From positions 1 through 21,291 of IMG/VR virus record IMGVR_UViG_3300010158_000370: DNA of 21,291 nucleotides; one strand, written 5' to 3'. Positions 13,650-20,521 of the stretch are shown piece after piece; positions within the stretch are counted from its first letter, which is position 1, and every line of letters starts with the position of its first letter. The DNA comes from a virus. Position numbers and translations under genes: made by a program. Below the pieces are notes generated by a model. It made no database searches, had not been told where the DNA came from, and saw nothing but the letters and a program-made list of their open reading frames with translations.

Positions 13650-14511
13650 ACTAGATCATTTTGTACGTTTTAACCCTAACGGAACTGTAAGTCGTTGTGG
13701 ACATATGGTCAACGCACCACAATTCGATACATTGGCTGATATGGAATCAAGTATGTGGTTGGCAAAAACAAAAGAAAAAATGTCTCGTAACGAATGGCCT
13801 AGTGAATGCGTTCGTTGCCAAGAAACAGAACCCAACAGTATAAGAGTCTACGCTACAGAATTGGACAATAAAACTCAACAACAAAATTATCTACAAGTAG
13901 GTGGTGTATTAGATAACCTATGTAATGCGGCCTGTCAAACATGTAATGAAAATTTAAGCAGTAGGATAGGCAGTCTAACAGGTCCTGGGTTTCCTATTGT
14001 CAACAATCTTGAACAGTTTTGGCAACTACCACAAGATCGTATTGTTCATTTAGATATCAATGGCGGAGAACCTGGCTACAGTAAAAACTACAAGAAAATT
14101 TTAGCCAACCTACCACCAAATTTAAAAACCCTTAGGCTCAACACAAATTGTAGTACTGTGTTAACCGAGCTGGCAGAGATTGCTACACGTGGCATAGAAG
14201 TTACAGTTACAGTTAGTTGTGACGGCATCGGCCCAGTACATGATTTTGTACGTTGGCCAATTCCGTGGCAAGAGTTTTATCGTAATCTCATGTCATATAA
14301 AACTATGCCGGTTAAACTTAATTTATGGACCACAGTTAGTGTATTAAACGTAGATGATCTTTCAAATATTCAAAAGTTTGCTCAAGAGCACAGCATTGAT
14401 CACAGTTATGCTTATTTAAAACAGCCGTATGAATTGAGTGTAGATAACACCGACCTGGTCGCTCGTCAAACATATATAAGCAAACAGAAACAATTGAGGG
14501 GTATTGAGTGA
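13636..14511 (+). CDS. Radical SAM protein with N-terminal twitch-type domain (copy 2, short)
   Basis: A 291-residue radical SAM enzyme, the shortest of the four here. The cluster motif is C96-x3-C100-x2-C103 (LDNLCNAACQTCNENLSSR), followed by LDINGGEPGYS (139-149) and the strand LRLNTNCS (166-173). The N-terminal auxiliary-cluster set is C3, C21 and C58-x2-C61, with SRCGHM and ECVRCQETE. The chain ends soon after the barrel and lacks the 80-100 residue extension of the longer copies. This may be a smaller substrate lid rather than truncation, since the stop forms a GTGA overlap with the next start. The 5' end overlaps the unknown gene by 14 bases. The tight linkage to the dehydrogenase downstream suggests that the two act in one pathway. 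The substrate is unknown. Confidence 0.82.
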   Translation: MHCPRLDHFVRFNPNGTVSRCGHMVNAPQFDTLADMESSMWLAKTKEKMSRNEWPSECVRCQETEPNSIRVYATELDNKTQQQNYLQVGGVLDNLCNAACQTCNENLSSRIGSLTGPGFPIVNNLEQFWQLPQDRIVHLDINGGEPGYSKNYKKILANLPPNLKTLRLNTNCSTVLTELAEIATRGIEVTVTVSCDGIGPVHDFVRWPIPWQEFYRNLMSYKTMPVKLNLWTTVSVLNVDDLSNIQKFAQEHSIDHSYAYLKQPYELSVDNTDLVARQTYISKQKQLRGIE

Positions 14512-15053
14512 AAATAGCAATTACTGGACACACCGCTGGCATTGGCCAAGCCCTGGCCAATGAATACACACTTGACGGACATGAAATTATAGGACTTAGT
14601 CGCCGCAACGGCAATAACATACGCAACACGCCTAAAATTTGTGATCAAATTGAACCTTGTGATGTGTTTGTTAATAATGCTCAAGCCGGGTACGCACAAA
14701 CTGAATTGTTATTTGAAATGGCTCAGCGGTGGCAAGGTACTAAAAAACACATTATTGTTGTTAGTACCATGATGACGCAAGATCCTATTAGTGTGTTGCC
14801 AGGATTAGATATGCTATCTTATCATCAACAAAAAGTTACCTTAGAGGAAATGGTCAAACAACTACGCCATCAACGCCTTGGCATATCTATTACTATTGTC
14901 AGGCCTGGATACATTGCCACACAACCAGGACAAACTGTACCACCTGCTGCAGATGTCAACAACTGGGCCAGAACGTTATTGGATTTATTTGACATGGCTA
15001 AACATAATAATCTGTCAGTTCCAGACATATCCTTGGGGCCACAGAATTTATGA
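14508..15053 (+). CDS. Short-chain dehydrogenase/reductase (SDR)
   Basis: A 181-residue NAD(P)-dependent oxidoreductase of the classical SDR type, shorter than the usual 250. All key parts are present: TGHTAGIG (residues 6-13) for the nucleotide, NNA at 56-58, Ser86 (VVSTMM) and Y105-x3-K109 (YHQQK) as the catalytic set, and RPGYIAT after beta-6. It therefore looks active. SRR at 31-33 after the second strand would favour NADP over NAD. It starts at GTG (GAGGGG, 14496-14501, six bases upstream). Its start overlaps the previous stop (GTGA) and its stop overlaps the next start (ATGA), so it is translated between two radical SAM enzymes. Oxidising or reducing an intermediate shared with them, such as a sugar or nucleotide-linked keto group, is inferred. 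Confidence 0.85.
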   Translation: MKIAITGHTAGIGQALANEYTLDGHEIIGLSRRNGNNIRNTPKICDQIEPCDVFVNNAQAGYAQTELLFEMAQRWQGTKKHIIVVSTMMTQDPISVLPGLDMLSYHQQKVTLEEMVKQLRHQRLGISITIVRPGYIATQPGQTVPPAADVNNWARTLLDLFDMAKHNNLSVPDISLGPQNL

Positions 15054-16204
15054 CGCCAAAAGATATCCTAACAAATCAACATTTTTGTCCTATGCCGTGG
15101 ACAGGACTAATGTATAACTCAGATGGTAAAGTTAAAAATTGTATTCGCAGTGATGAAAAAACTGGCTTACTAGGCAATATTAAAGATATACCTATTGAAG
15201 AAATATTACTAGGTAATACAAACGTAACCAAACAAACAAATATAACCAATAACAAACCGGCTGCCGGATGTCATACCTGTTACGATTTAGAACATGGTAA
15301 AAAAGGTCTCGATATTATCAGCGATAGAATTTTTTACATACGAGAATTTAAAAAAACGCCGCTAGATACATATCAAGTTAATAACTTTGATCTTCAAACC
15401 ATTGATGTGCGTTGGACTAATTTGTGTAATTTTGCCTGTGTATATTGCAGTCCAGAGTTTAGCAGTCGCTGGGCCAATGAATTAAATGTCCAAATTAAAA
15501 CGCCTTCTGAGAATCAGTTGACCAACTTTAAAGAATACATTTATCGTCATGCTAAAAATCTCAAACATGTTTATCTAGCCGGCGGCGAACCGTTGTTGAT
15601 GAAAGAAAATTTAGAGTTGCTCAAAGAATTAAACCCTGAGGTTAATCTCAGGATAAACACTAATCTTAGTAAGGTTGACACAGGGGTGTTTGATACTGTA
15701 TGCGGTTTTAAAAATGTTCACTGGACTGTGAGTGTAGAAACTGTAGAAGAAGAATTTGAATATATTCGATTTGGTGGTCAATGGTCTGATTTTTTAGATA
15801 ATTTAAACACAATCAGAAAATTAGACCACAAAATAAGTTTTAATATGTTATGGTTTTTATTAAATTATGATACGGTGTTTGGGTGTGTAGATTACCTAAA
15901 AAGTCTGGGATTCCATAACAACAGCTTTGTTATTGGAGCATTGCTAACTCCAGAATACCTAAACATTAGACATTTACCAGAAAATGTGTTAAACTTATTA
16001 AAGACTAAGTTGGAATCTAAAATTAATGAGCGGCCTGGATATCTTCTCGAGGATAGTTATTGCAATATGCTACACTATATAGAACAACCAATTGACCAAA
16101 ATTTAGCAGGATCGTTTGAAAAGTTGACCGTAATGGATCAGCGGCGTGGAGTAGACAGCAGTAAGATTTTTACAGAATTATACAAACTTAAAGAAGGAAA
16201 GTAA
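15050..16204 (+). CDS. Radical SAM protein with N-terminal twitch-type domain (copy 3)
   Basis: A 384-residue radical SAM enzyme most like copy 1 in layout. It opens with HFCPMPWTGL (C13), then KNCIRS (C31) and GCHTCYDLE (C74-x2-C77) as the N-terminal cluster set. The core motif is C126-x3-C130-x2-C133 (WTNLCNFACVYCSPEFSSRW), then LAGGEPLLM (176-184) and RINTNLS (201-207). The segment YIRFGGQWSDFLDNLN matches YVRHGANWEQFVDNVK of copy 1, so these two share the late barrel strands as well. It overlaps the dehydrogenase by ATGA and ends two bases before uvsX, whose AAGGA-type site is inside this gene's end. Relatively AT-rich codon choice suggests a different history from uvsX. The substrate is unknown. 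Confidence 0.85.
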   Translation: MTPKDILTNQHFCPMPWTGLMYNSDGKVKNCIRSDEKTGLLGNIKDIPIEEILLGNTNVTKQTNITNNKPAAGCHTCYDLEHGKKGLDIISDRIFYIREFKKTPLDTYQVNNFDLQTIDVRWTNLCNFACVYCSPEFSSRWANELNVQIKTPSENQLTNFKEYIYRHAKNLKHVYLAGGEPLLMKENLELLKELNPEVNLRINTNLSKVDTGVFDTVCGFKNVHWTVSVETVEEEFEYIRFGGQWSDFLDNLNTIRKLDHKISFNMLWFLLNYDTVFGCVDYLKSLGFHNNSFVIGALLTPEYLNIRHLPENVLNLLKTKLESKINERPGYLLEDSYCNMLHYIEQPIDQNLAGSFEKLTVMDQRRGVDSSKIFTELYKLKEGK

Positions 16205-16206
16205 TC

Positions 16207-17262
16207 ATGGCAAAACCATTTGACGTATCAAAGTTCCGCAAGGATATCACTAAGAGCATTGACGGACTTAGTATTGGATTTAACGATCCTACTGATTGGA
16301 TCAGCACAGGCAACTTTGCACTAAACTATTTGATCAGCGGCGATTTTAACAAAGGCATTCCTTTAGGTAAAGTAACAGTGTTTGCCGGCGAATCTGGTGC
16401 GGGTAAAAGTTATTTCTGCTCAGGTAACATTATTAAAAACGCACAGGAGCAAGGTATTTTTGTCATCTTGATTGACAGTGAAAATGCACTGGATGAGGAT
16501 TGGCTTAAAGCGTTAGGTGTTGATACCAGCGATAGTAAATTGCTTAAATTGAGTATGGCCATGATTGATGATGTGGCCAAGACAATTAGCACATTTATGA
16601 GTGACTACAAAGCACTTCCAGACGGCGAACGTCCTAAGGTTTTATTTGTTATTGACTCGTTGGGCATGTTGCTTACACCAACTGACGTCAATCAGTTTGA
16701 TGCAGGTGAAATGAAAGGTGACTTGGGTCGTAAACCCAAAGCACTTACAGCATTGGTTCGTAACTGCGTAAACATGTTTGGTAGTTACAATGTGGGTCTA
16801 GTGTGTACAAACCATACCTACGCAAGTCAAGACATGTTTGATCCAGACGACAAGATCTCAGGTGGTCAGGGCTTTATCTATGCGTCAAGTATCGTGGTTG
16901 CCATGAAGAAAATGAAGCTGAAAGAAGATGAGGATGGCAACAAGATCACTGACGTTATGGGTATCCGTGCTGGCTGTAAGGTTATGAAAACTCGTTATGC
17001 CAAACCGTTTGAAGGTGTGCAAGTTAAGATTCCGTATGAAACAGGTATGAATCCCTACTCAGGCATGGTAGACATGGCTGAGAAACGTGGCCTGCTCAAG
17101 AAAGAAGGCAACAGTCTAGCGTTTGTGACTAGTGATGGCGAAGTAATCAAACAGTTCCGTAAAAAGTGGGAAGCCAATGAAGGCGGGTGTTTAGACAAAC
17201 TCATGACCGACTTTAACAATCAAAAAACGGTAAGTACTGAAGAAACAGCCACGGAGGAATAA
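16207..17262 (+). CDS. uvsX: RecA-like recombinase UvsX
   Basis: A 351-residue T4-type recombinase (T4 UvsX has 391) that forms filaments on ssDNA and performs strand exchange for recombination-dependent replication and repair. Walker A is GESGAGKS (61-68), and VLFVIDSLGML (145-155) carries the Walker B Asp. LIDSENALDEDWL (88-100) holds the glutamate region. The N-terminal part STGNFALNYLISGDFNKGIPLGKVTVFAG is the UvsX signature before the ATP site, and SGGQGFIYASSIVVAM (218-233) fits the DNA-binding loop region and the strand after it. The C-terminus ends in an acidic Thr/Glu tail. It follows a radical SAM gene by two bases. Its partner UvsY is separated from it by an acidic protein and another radical SAM gene. 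Confidence 0.95.
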   Translation: MAKPFDVSKFRKDITKSIDGLSIGFNDPTDWISTGNFALNYLISGDFNKGIPLGKVTVFAGESGAGKSYFCSGNIIKNAQEQGIFVILIDSENALDEDWLKALGVDTSDSKLLKLSMAMIDDVAKTISTFMSDYKALPDGERPKVLFVIDSLGMLLTPTDVNQFDAGEMKGDLGRKPKALTALVRNCVNMFGSYNVGLVCTNHTYASQDMFDPDDKISGGQGFIYASSIVVAMKKMKLKEDEDGNKITDVMGIRAGCKVMKTRYAKPFEGVQVKIPYETGMNPYSGMVDMAEKRGLLKKEGNSLAFVTSDGEVIKQFRKKWEANEGGCLDKLMTDFNNQKTVSTEETATEE

Positions 17263-17265
17263 TAG

Positions 17266-17526
17266 ATGTCAGTAGAATTAAGCAAAGAAATTTGGGACGA
17301 ACTTAAACGTTATGTTAACCCGCAAGATCGCGATGAAGCCGCAGAAACACTAGTTTCAGTGTTAATTGATAACGATTGTGATGCTGCTGACATCAAAAGT
17401 GTGTTTAAAAACGACTCTGGAGTCAAGGCCGCTCTAGCAAGTTATCTTAAAGATCACGCCGATGACGAAGAAGATGAAGAAGAAGATGACAACTACGATG
17501 ATTTTGAGGAAGACGACGACTATTAA
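17266..17526 (+). CDS. Small acidic-tailed protein between uvsX and radical SAM copy 4
   Basis: An 86-residue protein with a strong ribosome site (GGAGG, 17253-17257). The first 65 residues look like a small helical domain (SKEIWDELKRYV, EAAETLVSVLIDNDCDAADIKSVF, VKAALASYLKDHA). The last 21 are almost all Asp, Glu, Tyr and Asn (for example DEEDEEEDD). Such tails in ssDNA-binding and recombination accessory proteins compete with DNA or dock partners. Its position next to uvsX fits a recombination accessory role. Its stop overlaps the radical SAM start (TAATG). With a single Cys and no clear leader/core division it does not look like a peptide substrate for that enzyme, although this is not ruled out. 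Its function is unknown. Confidence 0.6.
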   Translation: MSVELSKEIWDELKRYVNPQDRDEAAETLVSVLIDNDCDAADIKSVFKNDSGVKAALASYLKDHADDEEDEEEDDNYDDFEEDDDY

Positions 17527-18779
17527 TGTCTAATAAATTTTTTCCAATCAAAACTGAAACTGCTTGCAAGTTAAAATGGAATTGGAATACTATTCGACTC
17601 TACAACGGGCTTACTAGCTCATGTCATAGAGTCGATGGTGATGTAGTGTCGGCCGAAACATTTGATACTTTTCATAATACACCAAAAAAATTAGCAGATA
17701 GAACTCTTATGTTACAAGGGCAATGGCCAACTGGTGGCTGCGAGTATTGCAAAAATATTGAAACAGCCGGTGGATCTAGTGATCGGCTGTTTCATCTTGC
17801 TATTCCAGATCAAGTTCCGCCTGAGCTGTTTGACAATCCTACTGCTGTAAATGTAACACCTACCATTGTTGAAGTATATCTTGACAATGTGTGTAACATG
17901 AGTTGCATTTATTGTTGGGACGGATTTAGCAGCCGCATTCAACAGGAAAATATTCAATTTGGACGCTTTGAAAAACAAGGTGTGGTAATTGATAACCGAG
18001 CAGAAAAAGCTAAAGACTTTGATACATTGTCTGACAAATTTTGGTCATGGATGAGCACAAACTACAAGACCTTGGGTAGGTTTCATGTCTTGGGTGGAGA
18101 ACCCTTTTATCAACCGCAATTTGACCGCTGTTTGGAACTGTTGGAAACGCATGAAAATCCAGAGTTGGAATTTAACGTTGTTACCAATTTAAAAACTCCA
18201 CACAATCGTTTGGTCAAGATAATTGACCGCATACATCAAATAGTTTTGCAAGGACGAATTAAACGATTTGATCTCACAGTCAGTATTGATTGTTTTGGTC
18301 CAGAACAAGAGTATGTGAGATTTGGCCTGGATCTTGACCAATGGCGAAGTAATTTTGAATATCTAGTTGAACAACCTTGGATAACTTTAAATATCAATCA
18401 GACTTTGTCCGGTCTTACTATTAAAACAGTGCCAGACTTGTTACAATATATAAATTTGTTACGCACTGATAGAGAAATTGGACATTATTTTTCAACCACA
18501 GTGATGACTTATGATTTTTTACATCCAGAAATTTTTGGACCTGGATTTTTTGATCAAGACTTTGAAAAGATTTTATCTGTTATGCCCAACGATACGTGGC
18601 AACAACAACAGGCTAAAAAATACATGCAAGGAATACAATTGCAAATAAATTCTGGCCAGCAAAATCAAGAAAAAATAAATCAATTGGTGGTGTTTTTAGA
18701 CGAAATAGATCGTAGACGTAATCTCGATTGGAAAGAAACATTTCCGTGGCTAGTAAAGGAATTAGAAAATGTGGTATAG
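17526..18779 (+). CDS. Radical SAM protein with N-terminal twitch-type domain (copy 4)
   Basis: A 417-residue radical SAM enzyme, the longest and most divergent of the four. The N-terminal Cys set is C14 (ACKLKWNW, in place of the W-T-G segment of copies 1 and 3), C33 (SSCHRVDGDV) and C72-x2-C75 (GCEYC). The core motif is C123-x3-C127-x2-C130 (LDNVCNMSCIYCWDGFSSR), then HVLGGEPFYQP (197-207), FNVVTNLK and LTVSIDCFG. A long Gln/Asn-rich C-terminal helix region follows. It lies between the acidic protein (1-base overlap) and uvsY (11-base overlap), so it is translated together with the recombination genes. The WDGFSSR/ENLSSR/PEFSSR sequence after the cluster is shared among copies 2-4 and shows common ancestry. 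The substrate is unknown. Confidence 0.85.
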   Translation: MSNKFFPIKTETACKLKWNWNTIRLYNGLTSSCHRVDGDVVSAETFDTFHNTPKKLADRTLMLQGQWPTGGCEYCKNIETAGGSSDRLFHLAIPDQVPPELFDNPTAVNVTPTIVEVYLDNVCNMSCIYCWDGFSSRIQQENIQFGRFEKQGVVIDNRAEKAKDFDTLSDKFWSWMSTNYKTLGRFHVLGGEPFYQPQFDRCLELLETHENPELEFNVVTNLKTPHNRLVKIIDRIHQIVLQGRIKRFDLTVSIDCFGPEQEYVRFGLDLDQWRSNFEYLVEQPWITLNINQTLSGLTIKTVPDLLQYINLLRTDREIGHYFSTTVMTYDFLHPEIFGPGFFDQDFEKILSVMPNDTWQQQQAKKYMQGIQLQINSGQQNQEKINQLVVFLDEIDRRRNLDWKETFPWLVKELENVV

Positions 18780-19221
18780 TAAAGTAGTAGCTGACCTAGG
18801 TAATATTCCAGACTTTATAGCATATTATGAGCATGAGCTAGACGATGCTAAACGTGACGTTCGCCTTGGCGGGTTAATCGAGCGTAGCATCAAAGAATTA
18901 CCTGGAATTACAGAACATAGATTTAATCAACTCCAAGAAATTGAAGCAATTCTAAATCATCTTAACATTCAACTGCGAAAAATACGACGCAAGCATTTTC
19001 AAAAATATCTTGAAGGATATGCTCGTGCGTTAACCAGTCGCGACGCCGAGAAGTATGTGGATGGTGAGGACGAAGTCATTGACTTTGAAACTATTATCAA
19101 CGAGGTGGCTTTGTTGCGTAATCGTTGGTTGGGTATTATGAAAGGCTTAGACAGCAAGAGCTGGATGAGTGGCCACGTTGTTAGATTACGTACTGCTGGT
19201 ATGGAAGATATACAATTATGA
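18769..19221 (+). CDS. uvsY: Recombination mediator UvsY
   Basis: A 150-residue protein matching T4 UvsY (137 residues), the hexameric mediator that loads UvsX onto gp32-coated ssDNA. The helical N-terminal part is followed by basic IRRKHFQKYLEGYARALTSRDAEKYVDGE (about 67-95), typical of the family. The closing signature EVALLRNRWLGIMKGLDSKSW (111-131) is followed by a short GHVVRLRTAGMEDIQ tail, as in marine T4-like homologues. ATG 18769 is chosen because AAAGGA (18755-18760) lies eight bases upstream; the start is inside the radical SAM gene. The stop overlaps the methyltransferase start as ATGA. Together with gp32 and uvsX it completes the T4 strand-exchange trio within about 7.3 kb. Confidence 0.85.
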   Translation: MWYSKVVADLGNIPDFIAYYEHELDDAKRDVRLGGLIERSIKELPGITEHRFNQLQEIEAILNHLNIQLRKIRRKHFQKYLEGYARALTSRDAEKYVDGEDEVIDFETIINEVALLRNRWLGIMKGLDSKSWMSGHVVRLRTAGMEDIQL

Positions 19222-19982
19222 AATTTATACATCCTGGCGACAGTCACAAACACAGTTTACGAGTGCTTGACGCTCTTTACGAGTATGACGACTTTATGGC
19301 TAGTATTCAAACGTTGGTAGATCTTGGGTGTGGCTCTGGTGAAGATTTAGAATGGTGGGCTACAAGAACCACACGTGATGATGTTCCAGAACCGTTAAAC
19401 ATACAATGTGTTGGCGTTGATCTAATTGACACACCGGGTATAGCAAGAAAATATCCTAACATTACCTATCAAAGAACAGACTTTGAAAAAAATATACATG
19501 CTCCTAATACTGCGTCAAAAGCCTTTGATGTGTTATGGTGCCATGATGCATTTCAATACTGTACGGATCCTCTTGGAACATTAGCTCAATGGTGGAACAT
19601 GACCAGCACAGGCGGTATGCTGGCCATCACACTACCGCAAACAACCTTGTTCCAACAACGAAAAGAATCATTCCATCAACCCAGCGGTTGTTACTATCAC
19701 CATACCATTGTTAGTTTAATTCATATGCTGTCGGTCACGGGTTGGGATTGTAGAGAAGGATTCTTTTTAAAACAGACAACAGATTCCTGGCTCACCGCCA
19801 TAGTTTACAAAAGCAAACACGCACCCATGGACCCCAAAACAACCACATGGTATCAGCTGAGTGAATTAGAGTTGTTACCTGAAAGTGCAGACCAAAGCAT
19901 ACAGGCACACGGACATCTTAGACAGCAAGATTTATTGGTGCCCTGGATAGATAAAAGCCTTACTTGGCTAGGCCAGCAATGA
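19218..19982 (+). CDS. Class I SAM-dependent methyltransferase (first of two)
   Basis: A 254-residue methyltransferase with a Rossmann-type SAM fold. Motif I is TLVDLGCGSGEDL (32-44), the acidic post-I strand is CVGVDLID (64-71) and the motif IV region is FDVLWCHDAFQYCTDP (103-118). GGMLAITLPQT (132-142) is the next strand. The layout is that of small-molecule, sugar or protein methyltransferases of the Methyltransf_11/25 type. There is no target-recognition domain, and no NPPY or DPPY motif as in adenine or cytosine DNA methylases, so DNA modification is unlikely. The C-terminal 60 residues are an extra part. It starts at the uvsY stop (ATGA) with GGAAG upstream and overlaps the next methyltransferase the same way. 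The acceptor is unknown. Confidence 0.8.
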   Translation: MKFIHPGDSHKHSLRVLDALYEYDDFMASIQTLVDLGCGSGEDLEWWATRTTRDDVPEPLNIQCVGVDLIDTPGIARKYPNITYQRTDFEKNIHAPNTASKAFDVLWCHDAFQYCTDPLGTLAQWWNMTSTGGMLAITLPQTTLFQQRKESFHQPSGCYYHHTIVSLIHMLSVTGWDCREGFFLKQTTDSWLTAIVYKSKHAPMDPKTTTWYQLSELELLPESADQSIQAHGHLRQQDLLVPWIDKSLTWLGQQ

Positions 19983-20521
19983 CATTAATCACGCCCGAAT
20001 ACCAACAAAATTTAAAGCAGCTACAAAAAGAAAACAAGTTCAAGGGTCTACTTGTCAAGTACGATCCTGTGCGAGATTTTGTTAAAAAATATCAACCAGA
20101 GAGTATTCTGGATTACGGTTGTGCCAAGGGTCGATTAGTAGAACAACTGCGAGAAGATTTTCCAGAGATTCAAGTAATCGATGGGTATGATCCTGGCGTT
20201 CCTGAATTTGAACGCATTCCTTTGGATCAGTATGATTGTTTGATCAGCAACGATGTAATAGAACATTTTGAGCCAGAATTCTTAGATCAAAGTCTACGAC
20301 AGATGAATGCTTTGTTTTCTCGTAGTGCTTGGTTGATCATTGCTTGCTATCCGGCTAAAAAAAGTCTGCCTGATGGCCGTAACGCACACTTGATTATTGA
20401 ACCACCGGCATGGTGGCGTGAACGTGTGGCTGAATGTTTCTCTGACTGTTGTGTTGTCTATGACCAAGTGGTAGAATTTGCACCAGGCAAGCCTGAGCTT
20501 AGACTCATACTAGAACGATGA
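19979..20521 (+). CDS. Class I SAM-dependent methyltransferase (second of two)
   Basis: A 180-residue methyltransferase of the Methyltransf_23-like type found in sugar and quinone modification. Motif I is SILDYGCAKGRL (42-53). The acidic residue after strand 2 is likely Asp71 (IDGYDPG), and YDCLISNDVIEHFEP (85-99) is the motif IV region with the typical D-V-I-E-H. It is shorter than its neighbour and has little beyond the core fold. ATG 19979 is preferred over an upstream in-frame TTG at 19964, because it forms the same ATGA overlap used by its neighbours and starts five residues later without loss of fold. Two unrelated-looking methyltransferases in a row, followed by a sugar-transferase-like gene, suggest a small glycan or metabolite modification module. 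The acceptor is unknown. Confidence 0.8.
   Translation: MTLITPEYQQNLKQLQKENKFKGLLVKYDPVRDFVKKYQPESILDYGCAKGRLVEQLREDFPEIQVIDGYDPGVPEFERIPLDQYDCLISNDVIEHFEPEFLDQSLRQMNALFSRSAWLIIACYPAKKSLPDGRNAHLIIEPPAWWRERVAECFSDCCVVYDQVVEFAPGKPELRLILER

Noticed and set aside
17266-17526. The 86-residue acidic protein as a RiPP precursor for radical SAM copy 4
   Set aside because: It has one Cys, a domain-like N-terminal part and a pure Asp/Glu tail instead of a leader and a modifiable core. A recombination accessory role fits better.
19964-19978. TTG 19964 as start of the second methyltransferase
   Set aside because: ATG 19979 gives the ATGA overlap used by its neighbours and keeps the full fold.
19218-20521. 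The two methyltransferases as phage DNA methylases protecting against restriction
   Set aside because: Neither has the NPPY/DPPY motif or the cytosine methylase Pro-Cys motif, nor a target-recognition domain.
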